Shown: in pieces, positions 7,708 to 16,277 of the stretch
Position numbering within the stretch: the first letter of the stretch is position 1
Layout of the letters: every line of letters begins with the position of its first letter
NCBI GenBank assembly: GCA_020035195.1
Contig: JAIQBT010000026.1
Span: 1 to 40,315, forward strand
DNA length: 40,315 nucleotides
Direction of reading: 5' to 3'
From: Methylotenera sp.
GTDB lineage: Bacteria; Pseudomonadota; Gammaproteobacteria; Burkholderiales; Methylophilaceae
The notes under the pieces: generated by a model
Databases searched by the model: none
Seen by the model: only the letters and a program-made list of their open reading frames with translations
Told to the model about the DNA's origin: nothing
Position numbers and translations under genes: made by a program

Positions 7708-8889
7708 ATGTCAGATCATTTAATGAACACGTATATGCGTCAGCCCGTTACCTTCACTAAAGGCGAAGGCATTTGGCTTTGGGATACGGCCGGAGAAAAA
7801 TACCTGGATGCCTTGGCCGGTGTTGCGGTGAATGGCTTGGGTCATGCACACCCTAAATTGGTGCAAGCCATCAGTGCGCAGGCGGCCAAGCTCATCCATG
7901 TCTCCAATTATTATCACGTTGCCGAGCAAGAAGCGCTAGCGGATAAGTTGTGCGCTATTTCCGGCATGGATAAGGTGTTTTTTTGTAACTCCGGTTGCGA
8001 AGCCAATGAAGCCAGTATCAAGCTAGCTAAGCTTTACGGGCATAACAAAGGCATCAGCAACCCAGAAATTATCGTCATGGACAAGTCTTTTCATGGTCGC
8101 ACCATGGCGACTTTATCGGCCACTGGCAACCGTAAAGTCCAAGCCGGTTTTGAGCCCTTGGTCAGCGGTTTTATTCGCGTGCCTTACGATGATGTTGACG
8201 CCGTTAAACAAGTGGCCAGTAGCAATCCTAACGTGGTGGCCATCTTGGTTGAACCGGTGCAGGGCGAAGGCGGCATCAACATCCCTAAGGACAGCGGTGC
8301 TTATTTGGAAACATTGCGGCAGATTTGTGATGCACACGGCTGGTTGTTGATGCTTGACGAAGTGCAAACTGGCGTAGGCCGAACTGGCACTTGGTTTGCT
8401 TATCAGCATACAGCCATCATGCCGGACGTCATGAGTTTGGCTAAAGGCTTGGGTTCGGGTGTGCCTATAGGCGCATGCTTAGCCAGAGGAAAAGCCGCAG
8501 AGGTGTTTGTCTATGGTAAACATGGTTCAACCTTTGGTGGCAACCCACTGGCTTGTGCCGCTGGGTTAGCCACCTTGCACGCCATAGAGCAAGAAGGCTT
8601 GTGTGCCAACGCAGAACAAATGGGCGACTTAATTAGATCGGGTTTTCAGGCCGAATTTGCACATACCCCAGCCGTCAAAGTCGTGCGTAATGCCGGCTTG
8701 ATGATAGGGATAGAACTGGATAGGCCATGCGCTGAGCTGGTTAAAATGGCATTAGAAGCCAAGTTGTTAATCAATGTCACGGCAGACAAGGTGGTGCGTT
8801 TATTACCCCCTTTGGTCATTAACGAAGATGAAGCGCAAGACTTGGTTAAGCGCTTGTCTGCTGTAATAAAAACATTTATAAACAATTAA
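7708..8889 (+). CDS. argD: acetylornithine aminotransferase ArgD
   Basis: PLP-dependent class III aminotransferase that converts N-acetylglutamate semialdehyde to N-acetylornithine in arginine synthesis; many ArgD enzymes also serve the lysine pathway. The PLP lysine is K246 in SLAKGLGSG. Other family motifs seen are NSGCEANEASIKLAK, SFHGRTMATLSATG, VEPVQGEGG and LDEVQTGVGRTG. The 393-aa length is full. AAAGAG precedes the ATG. It is first of the cluster argD-argF-argG, with 85 bases to argF. The direct linkage with argF and argG supports an arginine role over a generic ornithine aminotransferase. A dedicated DapC-type enzyme is encoded at 23825, so this ArgD need not supply that lysine step. 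Confidence 0.95.
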   Translation: MSDHLMNTYMRQPVTFTKGEGIWLWDTAGEKYLDALAGVAVNGLGHAHPKLVQAISAQAAKLIHVSNYYHVAEQEALADKLCAISGMDKVFFCNSGCEANEASIKLAKLYGHNKGISNPEIIVMDKSFHGRTMATLSATGNRKVQAGFEPLVSGFIRVPYDDVDAVKQVASSNPNVVAILVEPVQGEGGINIPKDSGAYLETLRQICDAHGWLLMLDEVQTGVGRTGTWFAYQHTAIMPDVMSLAKGLGSGVPIGACLARGKAAEVFVYGKHGSTFGGNPLACAAGLATLHAIEQEGLCANAEQMGDLIRSGFQAEFAHTPAVKVVRNAGLMIGIELDRPCAELVKMALEAKLLINVTADKVVRLLPPLVINEDEAQDLVKRLSAVIKTFINN

Positions 8890-8921
8890 TTAGAATGATA
8901 TTTGCTTCAATTAAGTTAAAA

Positions 8922-8945
8922 ATAGCTTCCTTTATTTCAAGCTAT
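8922..8945 (+). repeat. inverted repeat between argD and argF
   Basis: ATAGCTT and AAGCTAT form a perfect 7-bp stem with a 10-base loop in the 85-base gap between argD and argF. The T-run after it is weak (ATTTT), so strong termination is unlikely. An mRNA processing or stabilising hairpin, or partial attenuation, is possible. Confidence 0.4.
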
Positions 8946-8974
8946 GCATTTTGGAATTAAAGCGGTAAACAATT

Positions 8975-9889
8975 ATGGCAATAAAACATTTTTTACAATT
9001 TAATGATTTATCTCGCGAAGAGTTGCTCTATGTATTTGAGCGAACACGCATCATTAAAAGCCAATTCAAGGCCTATCAACAATACTGGCCTTTGCAAGAC
9101 CGTACCTTGGTGATGATATTTGAAAAAGCCAGCACACGGACGCGATTATCGTTTGAAGCCGGTATGCAACAATTAGGTGGCTCGGCCATTTATCTCAATA
9201 CCCGTGATTCGCAATTGGGTCGTGGTGAGCCAGTGGAAGATGCGGCACAAGTCATTTCGCGTATGAGCGATATCGTCATGATACGGACGTTTGAGCAGGA
9301 AATTATTGAGCGTTTTGCCCTTAATTCTCGCGTGCCGGTAGTTAATGGCTTGACCAATGAATACCATCCCTGCCAAATTTTGGCCGACATTTTTACCTTC
9401 ATCGAGCACCGTGGTTCCATCCAAGGTAAGACCGTGGCTTGGATAGGCGACAGCAATAACGTATGCAATACCTGGCTGCAAGCGGCAGAAGTGTTGGATT
9501 TTAATGTGCATGTTTCCACGCCACCGGGCTATGAAGTGGAGCCTGAACGAGCCAATTTATACGGCAACAACCATTTTGAAGTGTTTGCCGACCCCATGGA
9601 TGCGGCGCGCGGCGCTCATTTGGTGACCACCGACGTATGGACAAGCATGGGGTTTGAAGCAGAAAATGAAGAGCGTTTGCGGGACTTTGTCGATTGGCAA
9701 GTGGATGGCGACATGATGGCCGTGGCTGCCAAGGATGCCCTGTTCATGCATTGTTTGCCGGCTCACCGCGGTGAAGAAGTGTCTGCTGAGGTAATTGATG
9801 GTCGTCAATCCGTGGTTTGGGATGAGGCAGAGAATCGCTTGCATGTGCAAAAAGCATTAATGGAATATTTATTATTAGGAAAAGTGTAG
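8975..9889 (+). CDS. argF: ornithine carbamoyltransferase ArgF
   Basis: Catalyses citrulline formation from ornithine and carbamoyl phosphate. The carbamoyl-phosphate loop STRTR is at residues 53-57 ([12 protein letters not shown]), the HPCQ-type motif appears as [14 protein letters not shown], the ornithine-binding region includes DVWTSMGFE, and [10 protein letters not shown] is present near residue 260. The 304-aa length is typical of the short anabolic form. It lies between argD and argG, with a two-base gap to argG, so translation is probably coupled. Catabolic ornithine transcarbamoylases are excluded mainly by context. Confidence 0.96.
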   Translation: MAIKHFLQFNDLSREELLYVFERTRIIKSQFKAYQQYWPLQDRTLVMIFEKASTRTRLSFEAGMQQLGGSAIYLNTRDSQLGRGEPVEDAAQVISRMSDIVMIRTFEQEIIERFALNSRVPVVNGLTNEYHPCQILADIFTFIEHRGSIQGKTVAWIGDSNNVCNTWLQAAEVLDFNVHVSTPPGYEVEPERANLYGNNHFEVFADPMDAARGAHLVTTDVWTSMGFEAENEERLRDFVDWQVDGDMMAVAAKDALFMHCLPAHRGEEVSAEVIDGRQSVVWDEAENRLHVQKALMEYLLLGKV

Positions 9890-9891
9890 CA

Positions 9892-11127
9892 ATGAGCTCA
9901 GTGAAAAAGAACATTAAGAAAGTCGTCTTAGCTTACTCAGGTGGCTTGGATACTTCGGTTATTCTTAAGTGGTTGCAAGACGAATACCAATGCGAAGTGG
10001 TGACGTTTACTGCTGACTTAGGTCAAGGTGAAGAGTTAGAGCCGGCCAGAGCCAAAGCTAAAGCGGCTGGCGTTAAAGAGATTTATATCGATGATTTACG
10101 TGAAGAGTTTGTGCGTGACTTCGTTTTTCCTATGTTTAGAGCCAACACCGTGTATGAAGGTGAATACTTATTGGGCACCTCAATTGCGCGACCATTGATA
10201 GCCAAGCGCTTGATTGAAATTGCTAGAGAAACCAATGCCGATGCTATTTCACATGGCGCAACCGGCAAGGGAAACGATCAAGTGCGTTTTGAATTGGGTG
10301 CTTACGCCTTAAATCCCAATATCCACATCATTGCACCATGGCGTGAGTGGGATCTGCTAAGCCGTGAAAAATTGATGGCGTATGCAGAAAAGCACGGGAT
10401 CTCGGTAGACATGAAGCATAAGCAAGGTGGTAGCCCATACAGCATGGATGCCAATTTATTGCATATTTCCTACGAAGGCCGTCATCTGGAAGACCCGGCG
10501 GCAGAAGCGGAAGAGTCCATGTGGCGCTGGAGCGTTAGCCCTGAAAAAGCACCAGATGCGGCTGAGTATTTAGACATTGAGTACGTGAATGGCGACCCAG
10601 TGAGTTTGAATGGCGAGGCCATGCAGCCGCATGAGCTACTGGCACAGCTGAATGCAATGGGTGGAAAACATGGCATTGGCCGTCAGGACCTAGTGGAAAA
10701 TCGTTACGTGGGCATGAAGTCACGTGGCTGCTATGAAACGCCAGGTGGGACCATACTGTTAAAAGCACACCGTGCTATCGAGTCCATTACCTTAGATCGT
10801 GAAGTGGCGCACTTAAAAGATGACTTAATGCCACGTTATGCCAGCATGATTTATAACGGCTATTGGTGGAGCCCGGAGCGGATTGCTATCCAAACCTTGA
10901 TAGACCATACCCAAACTGAAGTGAATGGCTGGGTGCGCGTTAAGTTGTATAAAGGCAATGTGATTGTGACTGGCCGTGACAGCGACACTAACTCCTTGTT
11001 TGACTCCACCATCGCTACTTTTGAAGACGATAAAGGCGCATACGATCAAAAAGATGCAGGCGGCTTTATTAAATTGAACGCCTTGCGCTTGCGCATAGCC
11101 GCGAATTTAAAACTTAAACAAAAGTAA
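9892..11127 (+). CDS. argG: argininosuccinate synthase ArgG
   Basis: Joins citrulline and aspartate with ATP to make argininosuccinate. The N-type ATP pyrophosphatase P-loop AYSGGLDTS is at residues 14-22; other family motifs include [38 protein letters not shown] (read here in part) and [19 protein letters not shown]. The 411-aa length fits the common ArgG type. It is the last gene of the argDFG operon; argH is not in this window. A strong intrinsic terminator follows 19 bases after the stop codon. Confidence 0.96.
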   Translation: MSSVKKNIKKVVLAYSGGLDTSVILKWLQDEYQCEVVTFTADLGQGEELEPARAKAKAAGVKEIYIDDLREEFVRDFVFPMFRANTVYEGEYLLGTSIARPLIAKRLIEIARETNADAISHGATGKGNDQVRFELGAYALNPNIHIIAPWREWDLLSREKLMAYAEKHGISVDMKHKQGGSPYSMDANLLHISYEGRHLEDPAAEAEESMWRWSVSPEKAPDAAEYLDIEYVNGDPVSLNGEAMQPHELLAQLNAMGGKHGIGRQDLVENRYVGMKSRGCYETPGGTILLKAHRAIESITLDREVAHLKDDLMPRYASMIYNGYWWSPERIAIQTLIDHTQTEVNGWVRVKLYKGNVIVTGRDSDTNSLFDSTIATFEDDKGAYDQKDAGGFIKLNALRLRIAANLKLKQK

Positions 11128-11145
11128 TCCACATGCAAACAGACG

Positions 11146-11187
11146 GCGCTTGTGCTACGTGGCTAACGCGTACGCAGGCGCTTTTTT
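11146..11187 (+). terminator. intrinsic terminator of the argDFG operon
   Basis: A bipartite hairpin: outer stem GCGC/GCGC (11146-11149 with 11178-11181), then inner stem TGC-TACG with CGTA-c-GCA (11153-11159 with 11169-11176, one bulged C), a 9-base loop, and six T at 11182-11187. It lies just after argG. It also falls inside the upstream extension of the next ORF, which supports the downstream start for that gene. Confidence 0.7.
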
Positions 11188-11210
11188 CTAGCGTAATAGG
11201 TGACCACTGT

Positions 11211-12002
11211 ATGGCTTTTAAGCACATCGTTTCACGTGATAATCCGGTTTTTAAGCAGCTAAAAAGATTGGCCGACAACGCCCGTGAGCGGCGCAGCGAG
11301 GGCTTGACCTTGCTGGACGGCGTGCACCTTATTGAAGATTACATGGCCGCTTTTGGTGAGCCGACTACAGTGATTATTCCGGAGGGCCAAAGCAGCGTTG
11401 AAGCCACTGGCTTAATTCAATCCTTGGAGCATGTGGACACCATTATGTTGCCCACCTTGATGTTTGCGGAATTGAGCCCAGTGATCAGTGCAACAGGCAT
11501 CTTAGCCTTGGTGAGCATTCCTGATATGGCTTTGCCAGTGCAGCCCAATTTTGTATTGATGCTGGAAGACATTCAAGATCCAGGTAATTTGGGCAGCATG
11601 CTGCGCACTGCCGCTGCGGCTGGTGTGGATGCGGTTTATTTGAGCAGCAGTTGCACTGATCCTTGGTCGCCTAAAGCTCTACGCGGTGGGCAGGGCGCAC
11701 AATTCGTTTTGCCCATACAGACGCGAGCTGACCTGATGGCTGAGCTGGAAGGTTTTGACGGGACTAGTTATGCCGCGGCCATGGAGGGGGAGTCTTTGTA
11801 CAGCCAAGACTTGCGATCAGCTTGCGCGTTTGTGTTTGGGAATGAAGGTGCTGGCTTACGTAAGCAAACCATGACTGCTGCCAAGAAGCGCATCACCATT
11901 CCGATGGCACAAGGGCAGTTAGGCCGGGTTGAATCCTTAAATGCCGCCGCCGCCGCGGCGGTTTGTTTATTTGAACGCAAGCGACAGCAAGCTGAGCATT
12001 AA
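11211..12002 (+). CDS. TrmH/SpoU-family RNA 2'-O-methyltransferase
   Basis: SPOUT-class methyltransferase. The N-terminal substrate-binding part (about residues 1-100) begins FKHIVSRDNPVFKQLKRLADNARERR. The C-terminal knot has motif 1 EDIQDPGNLGSMLRTAAAAG, motif 2 VFGNEGAGL and motif 3 IPMAQGQLGRVESLNAAAAAAV. The ORF track opens at 11133, but AGGTGA at 11198-11203 places the start at 11211, the homologous N-terminus begins there, and the argG terminator occupies the upstream extension. The product is 263 aa. The most likely target is 23S rRNA, but the exact nucleotide cannot be read. It is a paralogue of RlmB encoded at 38243. Its stop overlaps that of hslO by four bases. Confidence 0.85.
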   Translation: MAFKHIVSRDNPVFKQLKRLADNARERRSEGLTLLDGVHLIEDYMAAFGEPTTVIIPEGQSSVEATGLIQSLEHVDTIMLPTLMFAELSPVISATGILALVSIPDMALPVQPNFVLMLEDIQDPGNLGSMLRTAAAAGVDAVYLSSSCTDPWSPKALRGGQGAQFVLPIQTRADLMAELEGFDGTSYAAAMEGESLYSQDLRSACAFVFGNEGAGLRKQTMTAAKKRITIPMAQGQLGRVESLNAAAAAAVCLFERKRQQAEH

Positions 12003-12907
12003 TGCACTTTGGCTGGGCTTGACGCATCCACGTTGGCCATTAAAAACTGCGTGGCATCGACTTTATCAAAAGCGTAATAGGCATTACAAAAATCGCAATT
12101 AACCTCTATCTGACCTTGTTCTGCCAGTATGTTTTGCAACTCTTCATCACCTAACATGCGTAACATGCCGGCCACGCTATCACGGCTGCAACTGCAATAA
12201 AATTGCGTGTTGCTGGCCGTAAAAAGGCGCACGTCTTCCTCGTGAAATAGCCTGGTCAACAAAGTTTCTGCTGGCAAGTTTAATAGCTCATCATGCGTTA
12301 CTGTGCTGGCTAAATGGCCTACACGGTTCCAAATATCGTCGTCTTGCTGCACGGTGGTCTGGTTCATGGTTTCGGGTAATTTTTGCAATAACATGCCAGC
12401 TGCCGTTTCACCATCACAACACAGCCAAATTCGCGTATCAATCTGCTCTGAGCGCAACATGTAGTTTTCCAATAGGGTGGCAATGTTATCGCCTTCTAAT
12501 GGCACTATGCCTTGATGCGCTTGGTTGCCGTCTTTTGGATCCAGCGTGATGATGAATTGGCCTTGCGAGATTAAGTCAAAAACATTCTGCTGTTCATCTA
12601 TGTCGCCTGTCCACTTGGCTGTGGCGCGCATCCGAAGCGGGGTGTCGGCATCGGAGGTGCACTCTACCACCAAAAGTTTTAGTGCGCCTTTGCTCTGAAT
12701 TTGCAAGACTATGCTGCCGTTCATTTTTAGTGTGGCTGACAGTAAGGCGCTTGCTGCCATCAATTCGCCCAAGGATTGCCTTAATCTCTTTGGCAAATTT
12801 TGTTTATTTAGTGCCATTTGTAAGGTCAGGCTAAGGTTAACCAAATTACCTCGTACCGGGCTGCTTTCAAAGATGAAGCGCTGCAAACTGTCTTGATTTT
12901 TTTTCAT
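11999..12907 (-). CDS. hslO: redox-regulated molecular chaperone Hsp33
   Basis: Cytoplasmic holdase chaperone activated by oxidation. The C-terminal zinc centre is seen as CSC, 30 residues, then CDFC (CxC-X30-CxxC), the redox switch of the family. The N-terminal domain (RFIFESSPVRGNLVNL) and the EQIDTRIWLCCDGETAAGMLLQ region match Hsp33. The 302-aa length is full. The DUF3301 gene lies 71 bases upstream on the same strand and may be co-transcribed. Its end overlaps that of the convergent TrmH-family gene. Confidence 0.95.
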   Translation of the reverse strand: MKKNQDSLQRFIFESSPVRGNLVNLSLTLQMALNKQNLPKRLRQSLGELMAASALLSATLKMNGSIVLQIQSKGALKLLVVECTSDADTPLRMRATAKWTGDIDEQQNVFDLISQGQFIITLDPKDGNQAHQGIVPLEGDNIATLLENYMLRSEQIDTRIWLCCDGETAAGMLLQKLPETMNQTTVQQDDDIWNRVGHLASTVTHDELLNLPAETLLTRLFHEEDVRLFTASNTQFYCSCSRDSVAGMLRMLGDEELQNILAEQGQIEVNCDFCNAYYAFDKVDATQFLMANVDASSPAKVH

Positions 12908-12978
12908 GTAGGCATTTTAACATCGCGCCCGTGCATTCCAAAGAACGTGCGCGTGTTATGGGCTTTTTCTGAACTTGC

Positions 12979-13281
12979 TTATTGCTGGTAAGGCGGGATG
13001 TGCCAAGTGTGGAGTCTGTCACCAAGGAGCTCAAGTTCGCAATGTAAGCGATCTAGCCCGTTGGCGCTAACGTCAAATTCGTAGCGTCTTAGGAATTGCA
13101 CATGGCCGCGTGTATTGCGGCTGAGCCACAACTTATTACACGCCACTGTTTCATCCAATAATTGCAGCGAATACCGTGCAGCCAATTCGGTGCCTAGCAG
13201 TATGGCTCGCTCTCGCTTACCCAGGCTGTCCAGCCAGAACCAAGCTGCTAGCACTAAGGCCAACATCAATACTAATTCCAT
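12979..13281 (-). CDS. DUF3301-type small membrane-anchored protein
   Basis: A 100-aa protein with an N-terminal hydrophobic anchor (MELVLMLALVLAAWFWLD) followed by a soluble part with KRERAILLGTELAARYSLQLLDETVA and an aromatic-rich beta region. This is the pattern of DUF3301 proteins, common in beta- and gammaproteobacteria and of unknown function. The membrane segment is probably uncleaved. It lies upstream of hslO on the same strand and divergent from amtB. No catalytic residues are evident. Confidence 0.75.
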   Translation of the reverse strand: MELVLMLALVLAAWFWLDSLGKRERAILLGTELAARYSLQLLDETVACNKLWLSRNTRGHVQFLRRYEFDVSANGLDRLHCELELLGDRLHTWHIPPYQQ

Positions 13282-13351
13282 TTAATTGGATCCATTTTAT
13301 GATTAGTACCGCAGTATGTCGCCATGGACCTGGCTTGTAAAGTGTTGAACT

Positions 13352-13370
13352 AAGCACTGTTATAGTGCTT
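13352..13370. promoter_or_regulatory. NtrC-type enhancer box 1 upstream of amtB
   Basis: AAGCACTGTTATAGTGCTT is a perfect inverted repeat containing GCAC-N7-GTGC, the core of the NtrC (NRI) site. Its centre is about 116 bases upstream of the start site predicted from the sigma-54 promoter, a normal enhancer distance. Confidence 0.8.
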
Positions 13371-13383
13371 TAAGAAAGCACGC

Positions 13384-13398
13384 GCACTAAATTTGTGC
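13384..13398. promoter_or_regulatory. NtrC-type enhancer box 2 upstream of amtB
   Basis: GCACTAAATTTGTGC is a second GCAC-N7-GTGC palindrome. Its centre lies 30 bases from that of box 1, about three helical turns, so two NtrC dimers could bind on the same face of the DNA. It is about 86 bases upstream of the predicted start site. Confidence 0.8.
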
Positions 13399-13450
13399 AT
13401 AAAATATCATCATATCAAGGGGTAGTTATTGAAAAACAGTTACTTAATGG

Positions 13451-13467
13451 TTGGCGCGCTATTTGCT
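13451..13467 (+). promoter_or_regulatory. sigma-54 promoter of amtB
   Basis: TTGGCGCGCTATTTGCT fits the sigma-54 consensus: GG at 13453-13454 (-24), exactly ten bases, then GC at 13465-13466 (-12). Transcription would start near 13477, giving a leader of about 28 bases that contains the GGAGA ribosome binding site. Because it lies inside the 5' extension of the track ORF, it also excludes the 13395 start. Confidence 0.87.
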
Positions 13468-13505
13468 TAGTAATCTTTCATAAAAAATACTGGAGAAGCT
13501 TAAAA

Positions 13506-14696
13506 ATGGAAACTTTAGTCTCAGCAAGTGATGTTTTATTTGTATTGTTAGGCGCCATTATGGTGCTTGCCATGCATGCTGGTTTCGCCTTTTTAGAGGT
13601 GGGGACAGTGCGTAAGAAAAACCAAGTGAACGCCTTGGTGAAAATCATGGTGGACTTTTCCGTGTCTACCGTGGCCTATTTCTTCATAGGCTACAGCATC
13701 GCTTATGGCGTAAATTTTTTTAGTGGGGCAGAAGTGCTGGCGGCAAAAAATGGCTACGATTTGGTTAAATTCTTTTTCTTGCTTACCTTTGCTGCGGCCA
13801 TCCCGGCCATCGTTTCAGGCGGCATAGCCGAGCGTGCTAAATTCAATCCGCAGTTAGCTGCCACGTTTGCCTTGGTGGGTTTTGTTTACCCGTTTTTCGA
13901 GGGCATCGCTTGGAATAACCACTATGGTTTTCAAGATTGGCTGCTACTGAATTACGGTGCTAAATTTCACGATTTTGCCGGTTCTGTGGTGGTGCATGCC
14001 ATGGGTGGTTGGATAGCTTTGGCTGCCGTGATCTTGTTAGGCGCACGCAATGGCCGTTACGCTAAAGACGGCAGGTTGCACGCCTACCCGCCGTCCAATA
14101 TCCCATTCTTGGCCTTGGGTGCTTGGATACTCACTGTGGGCTGGTTTGGCTTTAACGTGATGTCAGCGCAAGCCATACAAGGCATCTCCGGTTTGGTGGC
14201 AGTCAATTCCTTGATGGCTTTAGTGGGTGGCACTTTGGCGGCTTTAATTGTGGGTAAAAACGACCCTGGCTTTGTGCACAATGGACCACTTGCGGGCTTG
14301 GTGGCCGTTTGTGCGGGTTCCGACCTTATGCATCCCTTGGGGGCCTTGGCGACCGGTCTAGTGGCTGGCGCCTTGTTCGTTTGGGCCTTTAATTTAACGC
14401 AAAATCGTTTGAAAATTGATGACGTATTAGGTGTGTGGCCATTGCACGGTTTATGCGGTGCTTGGGGTGGAGTTGCTGTCGGTGTATTTGGTGCAACTGC
14501 CTTGGGTGGCCTAGGTGGCATCAGTTTAATGGCGCAGATACTAGGCACGGGCTTAGGTGTAATCATTGCATTGGTCGGTGGGGCTTTAGTCTACGGCGTA
14601 TTAAAAATGCTGATGGGCATACGCTTGAGCCAAGAAGAAGAGTTTGATGGCGCGGATTTAAGCATACACAAAATTGGCTCCAGCGCAGACGATTGA
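13506..14696 (+). CDS. amtB: ammonium transporter AmtB
   Basis: Inner-membrane ammonium channel of the Amt/Mep/Rh family, 396 aa, with about eleven hydrophobic helices. Family signatures include FAFLEVGTVRKKN, FEGIAWNNHYGFQDWL and DFAGSVVVHAMGGW; the pore twin histidines are in VVVHAMGG and WPLHGLCGAWGG. GGAGA at 13492-13496 sits nine bases before the ATG, and the sigma-54 promoter lies upstream, so the start is 13506, not the track start 13395. The first helix begins almost at once, so there is no long cleavable signal peptide as in E. coli AmtB. No glnK/glnB gene is adjacent, although amtB is usually paired with one. Expression is predicted to be NtrC-activated during nitrogen limitation. 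Confidence 0.95.
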   Translation: METLVSASDVLFVLLGAIMVLAMHAGFAFLEVGTVRKKNQVNALVKIMVDFSVSTVAYFFIGYSIAYGVNFFSGAEVLAAKNGYDLVKFFFLLTFAAAIPAIVSGGIAERAKFNPQLAATFALVGFVYPFFEGIAWNNHYGFQDWLLLNYGAKFHDFAGSVVVHAMGGWIALAAVILLGARNGRYAKDGRLHAYPPSNIPFLALGAWILTVGWFGFNVMSAQAIQGISGLVAVNSLMALVGGTLAALIVGKNDPGFVHNGPLAGLVAVCAGSDLMHPLGALATGLVAGALFVWAFNLTQNRLKIDDVLGVWPLHGLCGAWGGVAVGVFGATALGGLGGISLMAQILGTGLGVIIALVGGALVYGVLKMLMGIRLSQEEEFDGADLSIHKIGSSADD

Positions 14697-14701
14697 TAGG
14701 G

Positions 14702-15775
14702 CTAATTGAGGTGTTGCGCTAAGGCCCATTTGACATGCTCTCGTAACACGGGCGATTCATCATTCGCGCGCACCTGCAAGGCCTGTATGATTTCTGGGCT
14801 GGTCTTGGCATTACCTAAACCGACGGCAATATTGCGCAACCATTGCTTGTAGCCTATGCGGTATATGGCGCTGCCAGACAGCTTGCTGTTAAATTCATTT
14901 TCCGTCCAAGTAAAGCAAGCTAGCAAAGCTATGTCATCCAGGCCGTGCTTGATGACAAAATCCGGCTCATGGCTAATTTCGGCAAATTTATTCCATGGGC
15001 AAGCCAGTTGACAGTCATCGCAGCCATACACACGGTTGCCTATCAAGGGTCGAAATTCCAGCGGTATGCTGCCTTTTAGTTCTATGGTTAAGTAGGATAT
15101 GCAGCGCCTGGCGTCGACTTGGTAGGGCGCAACGATTGCTTGGGTAGGACACACGGCTATGCAGTTGTCGCATGTCCCGCAATGGTTGCTGGCTTTATCG
15201 TCTAGCGGCAAGGGTAGGTTGGTGTAGATCTCGCCTAAAAAGAACCAAGAGCCATGGTCTTTGTTAATGAGTAAAGTGTGTTTGCCGCGCCATCCCATGC
15301 CGGCTTTCTCTGCTAAGGCCACTTCCATTACCGGTGCGCTGTCGGTAAATACCCGGTAAGCGAAGTCCGTATTATCCAACTGGGCCAAGGCGTCAGCAAT
15401 TTTATCGCTCAGTTTTTGCAGTTTTTTACGCATCACTTTATGGTAATCGCGTGCTAAGGCGTAGCGGGATATAAAGGCTTTTGAGTTATCGTCTAACGCC
15501 TCGTTGCTGGCTAAGGCATTGGCTGGCAAATAATCCAGGCGAGCGGAGATGACGCTTAGGGTTTTCGGTACTAATTCTTCAGGGCGACTTCGCTTCAGCC
15601 CGTGTTTTGCCATATAATCCATCTCACCATGAAAGCCTTTAGCAATCCAAGCTTGATGATGTGCTTCGGCCTCTTGCAAGTCCGTGTCGGTGATGCCGAT
15701 CTGATTAAAACCCAGCGCCATGCCCCAGCGTTTAATGTCTTGGGCGAGCGCTAGTAAAGTAGGTTGGTCTATCAT
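14702..15775 (-). CDS. queG: epoxyqueuosine reductase QueG
   Basis: Cobalamin- and iron-sulphur-dependent enzyme for the last step of queuosine synthesis in tRNA. Two 4Fe-4S motifs are visible: CGTCDNCIAVCPTQAI and YGCDDCQLACPWN. The catalytic-domain motifs YHGEMDYMAKHG-like (FHGEMDYMAKHGLKRSRP), SARLDYLPAN and SRYALARDYHKVMRKKL are clear. The C-terminal HEAT-like region ends WALAQHLN. I choose the ATG at 15773-15775, giving 357 aa, because homology to the E. coli N-terminus begins there; the track start adds 28 unrelated residues. The gene is head to head with tsaE, sharing the tetranucleotide CATG. No ribosome binding site is obvious. Confidence 0.94.
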   Translation of the reverse strand: MIDQPTLLALAQDIKRWGMALGFNQIGITDTDLQEAEAHHQAWIAKGFHGEMDYMAKHGLKRSRPEELVPKTLSVISARLDYLPANALASNEALDDNSKAFISRYALARDYHKVMRKKLQKLSDKIADALAQLDNTDFAYRVFTDSAPVMEVALAEKAGMGWRGKHTLLINKDHGSWFFLGEIYTNLPLPLDDKASNHCGTCDNCIAVCPTQAIVAPYQVDARRCISYLTIELKGSIPLEFRPLIGNRVYGCDDCQLACPWNKFAEISHEPDFVIKHGLDDIALLACFTWTENEFNSKLSGSAIYRIGYKQWLRNIAVGLGNAKTSPEIIQALQVRANDESPVLREHVKWALAQHLN

Positions 15776-16277
15776 GAGTATTGATTTTACACTTGATTTG
15801 CCCGATGAGGCAGCCACCTTGGCATTCGGCGCCTTGTTAGCCAAAGCTTTGCGTCCCAATTTAACCGTGTATTTGCAAGGCGATCTTGGTGTCGGTAAAA
15901 CTACATTGGTGCGTGGCTTACTTCGCGCGTTAGGGTTTGTTGGTAAAGTTAAAAGCCCGACCTACACCTTGTTGGAGTTATATCCCGTCGAATTGGCAGA
16001 CCAAACCCCAGTCCAGTTATGCCATTTTGATTTGTACCGATTTAATGATGAGGAAGAGTGGGAGTACTCCGGATTTCGCGAACACTTTAATGAGGGCAGT
16101 GTGTGCTTAATTGAATGGCCAGGTAAAGCCAAAAATTGTTTAAATCGGCCCGACCTGGAAATTGTTTTTGACGTTAAAATGTTAGCCAATTTATTAGGCC
16201 GGCATGTACGCGTTATGGCCTACACGCCATTGGGAAAACAATGTTTGCAAGCGATATCAACATTAAATCATGCTTAA
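15774..16277 (+). CDS. tsaE: tRNA threonylcarbamoyladenosine biosynthesis ATPase TsaE
   Basis: Small ATPase of the TsaBDE complex that makes t6A37 in ANN-decoding tRNAs. The Walker A motif GDLGVGKTTLVRG is at about residues 37-49; the following KSPTYTLLELYP, CHFDLYRF and IEWPGKA motifs are family hallmarks. The product is 167 aa from the ATG at 15774; AGG at 15761-15763 is a weak ribosome binding site. The track start at 15720 lies inside queG and adds non-homologous residues. amiC starts eight bases before the tsaE stop, so the genes are translationally coupled. In many relatives nnr (yjeF) lies between queG and tsaE; it is absent here. Confidence 0.93.
   Translation: MSIDFTLDLPDEAATLAFGALLAKALRPNLTVYLQGDLGVGKTTLVRGLLRALGFVGKVKSPTYTLLELYPVELADQTPVQLCHFDLYRFNDEEEWEYSGFREHFNEGSVCLIEWPGKAKNCLNRPDLEIVFDVKMLANLLGRHVRVMAYTPLGKQCLQAISTLNHA

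Noticed and set aside
7611-7760. Short ORF beginning MVYMPNPLTS that overlaps the start of argD
   Set aside because: No ribosome binding site, no family resemblance, and it runs into argD in another frame.
11940-11965. GCC/GCG repeat near the end of the TrmH-family gene
   Set aside because: It encodes the alanine run after the conserved SLN motif that is normal for SPOUT methyltransferases; not a separate element.
14084-14566. 160-aa minus-strand ORF opposite amtB
   Set aside because: It is Pro/Ala/Thr/Lys-rich with no recognisable domain, mirrors a highly conserved gene on the other strand, and has no ribosome binding site; it is a shadow.
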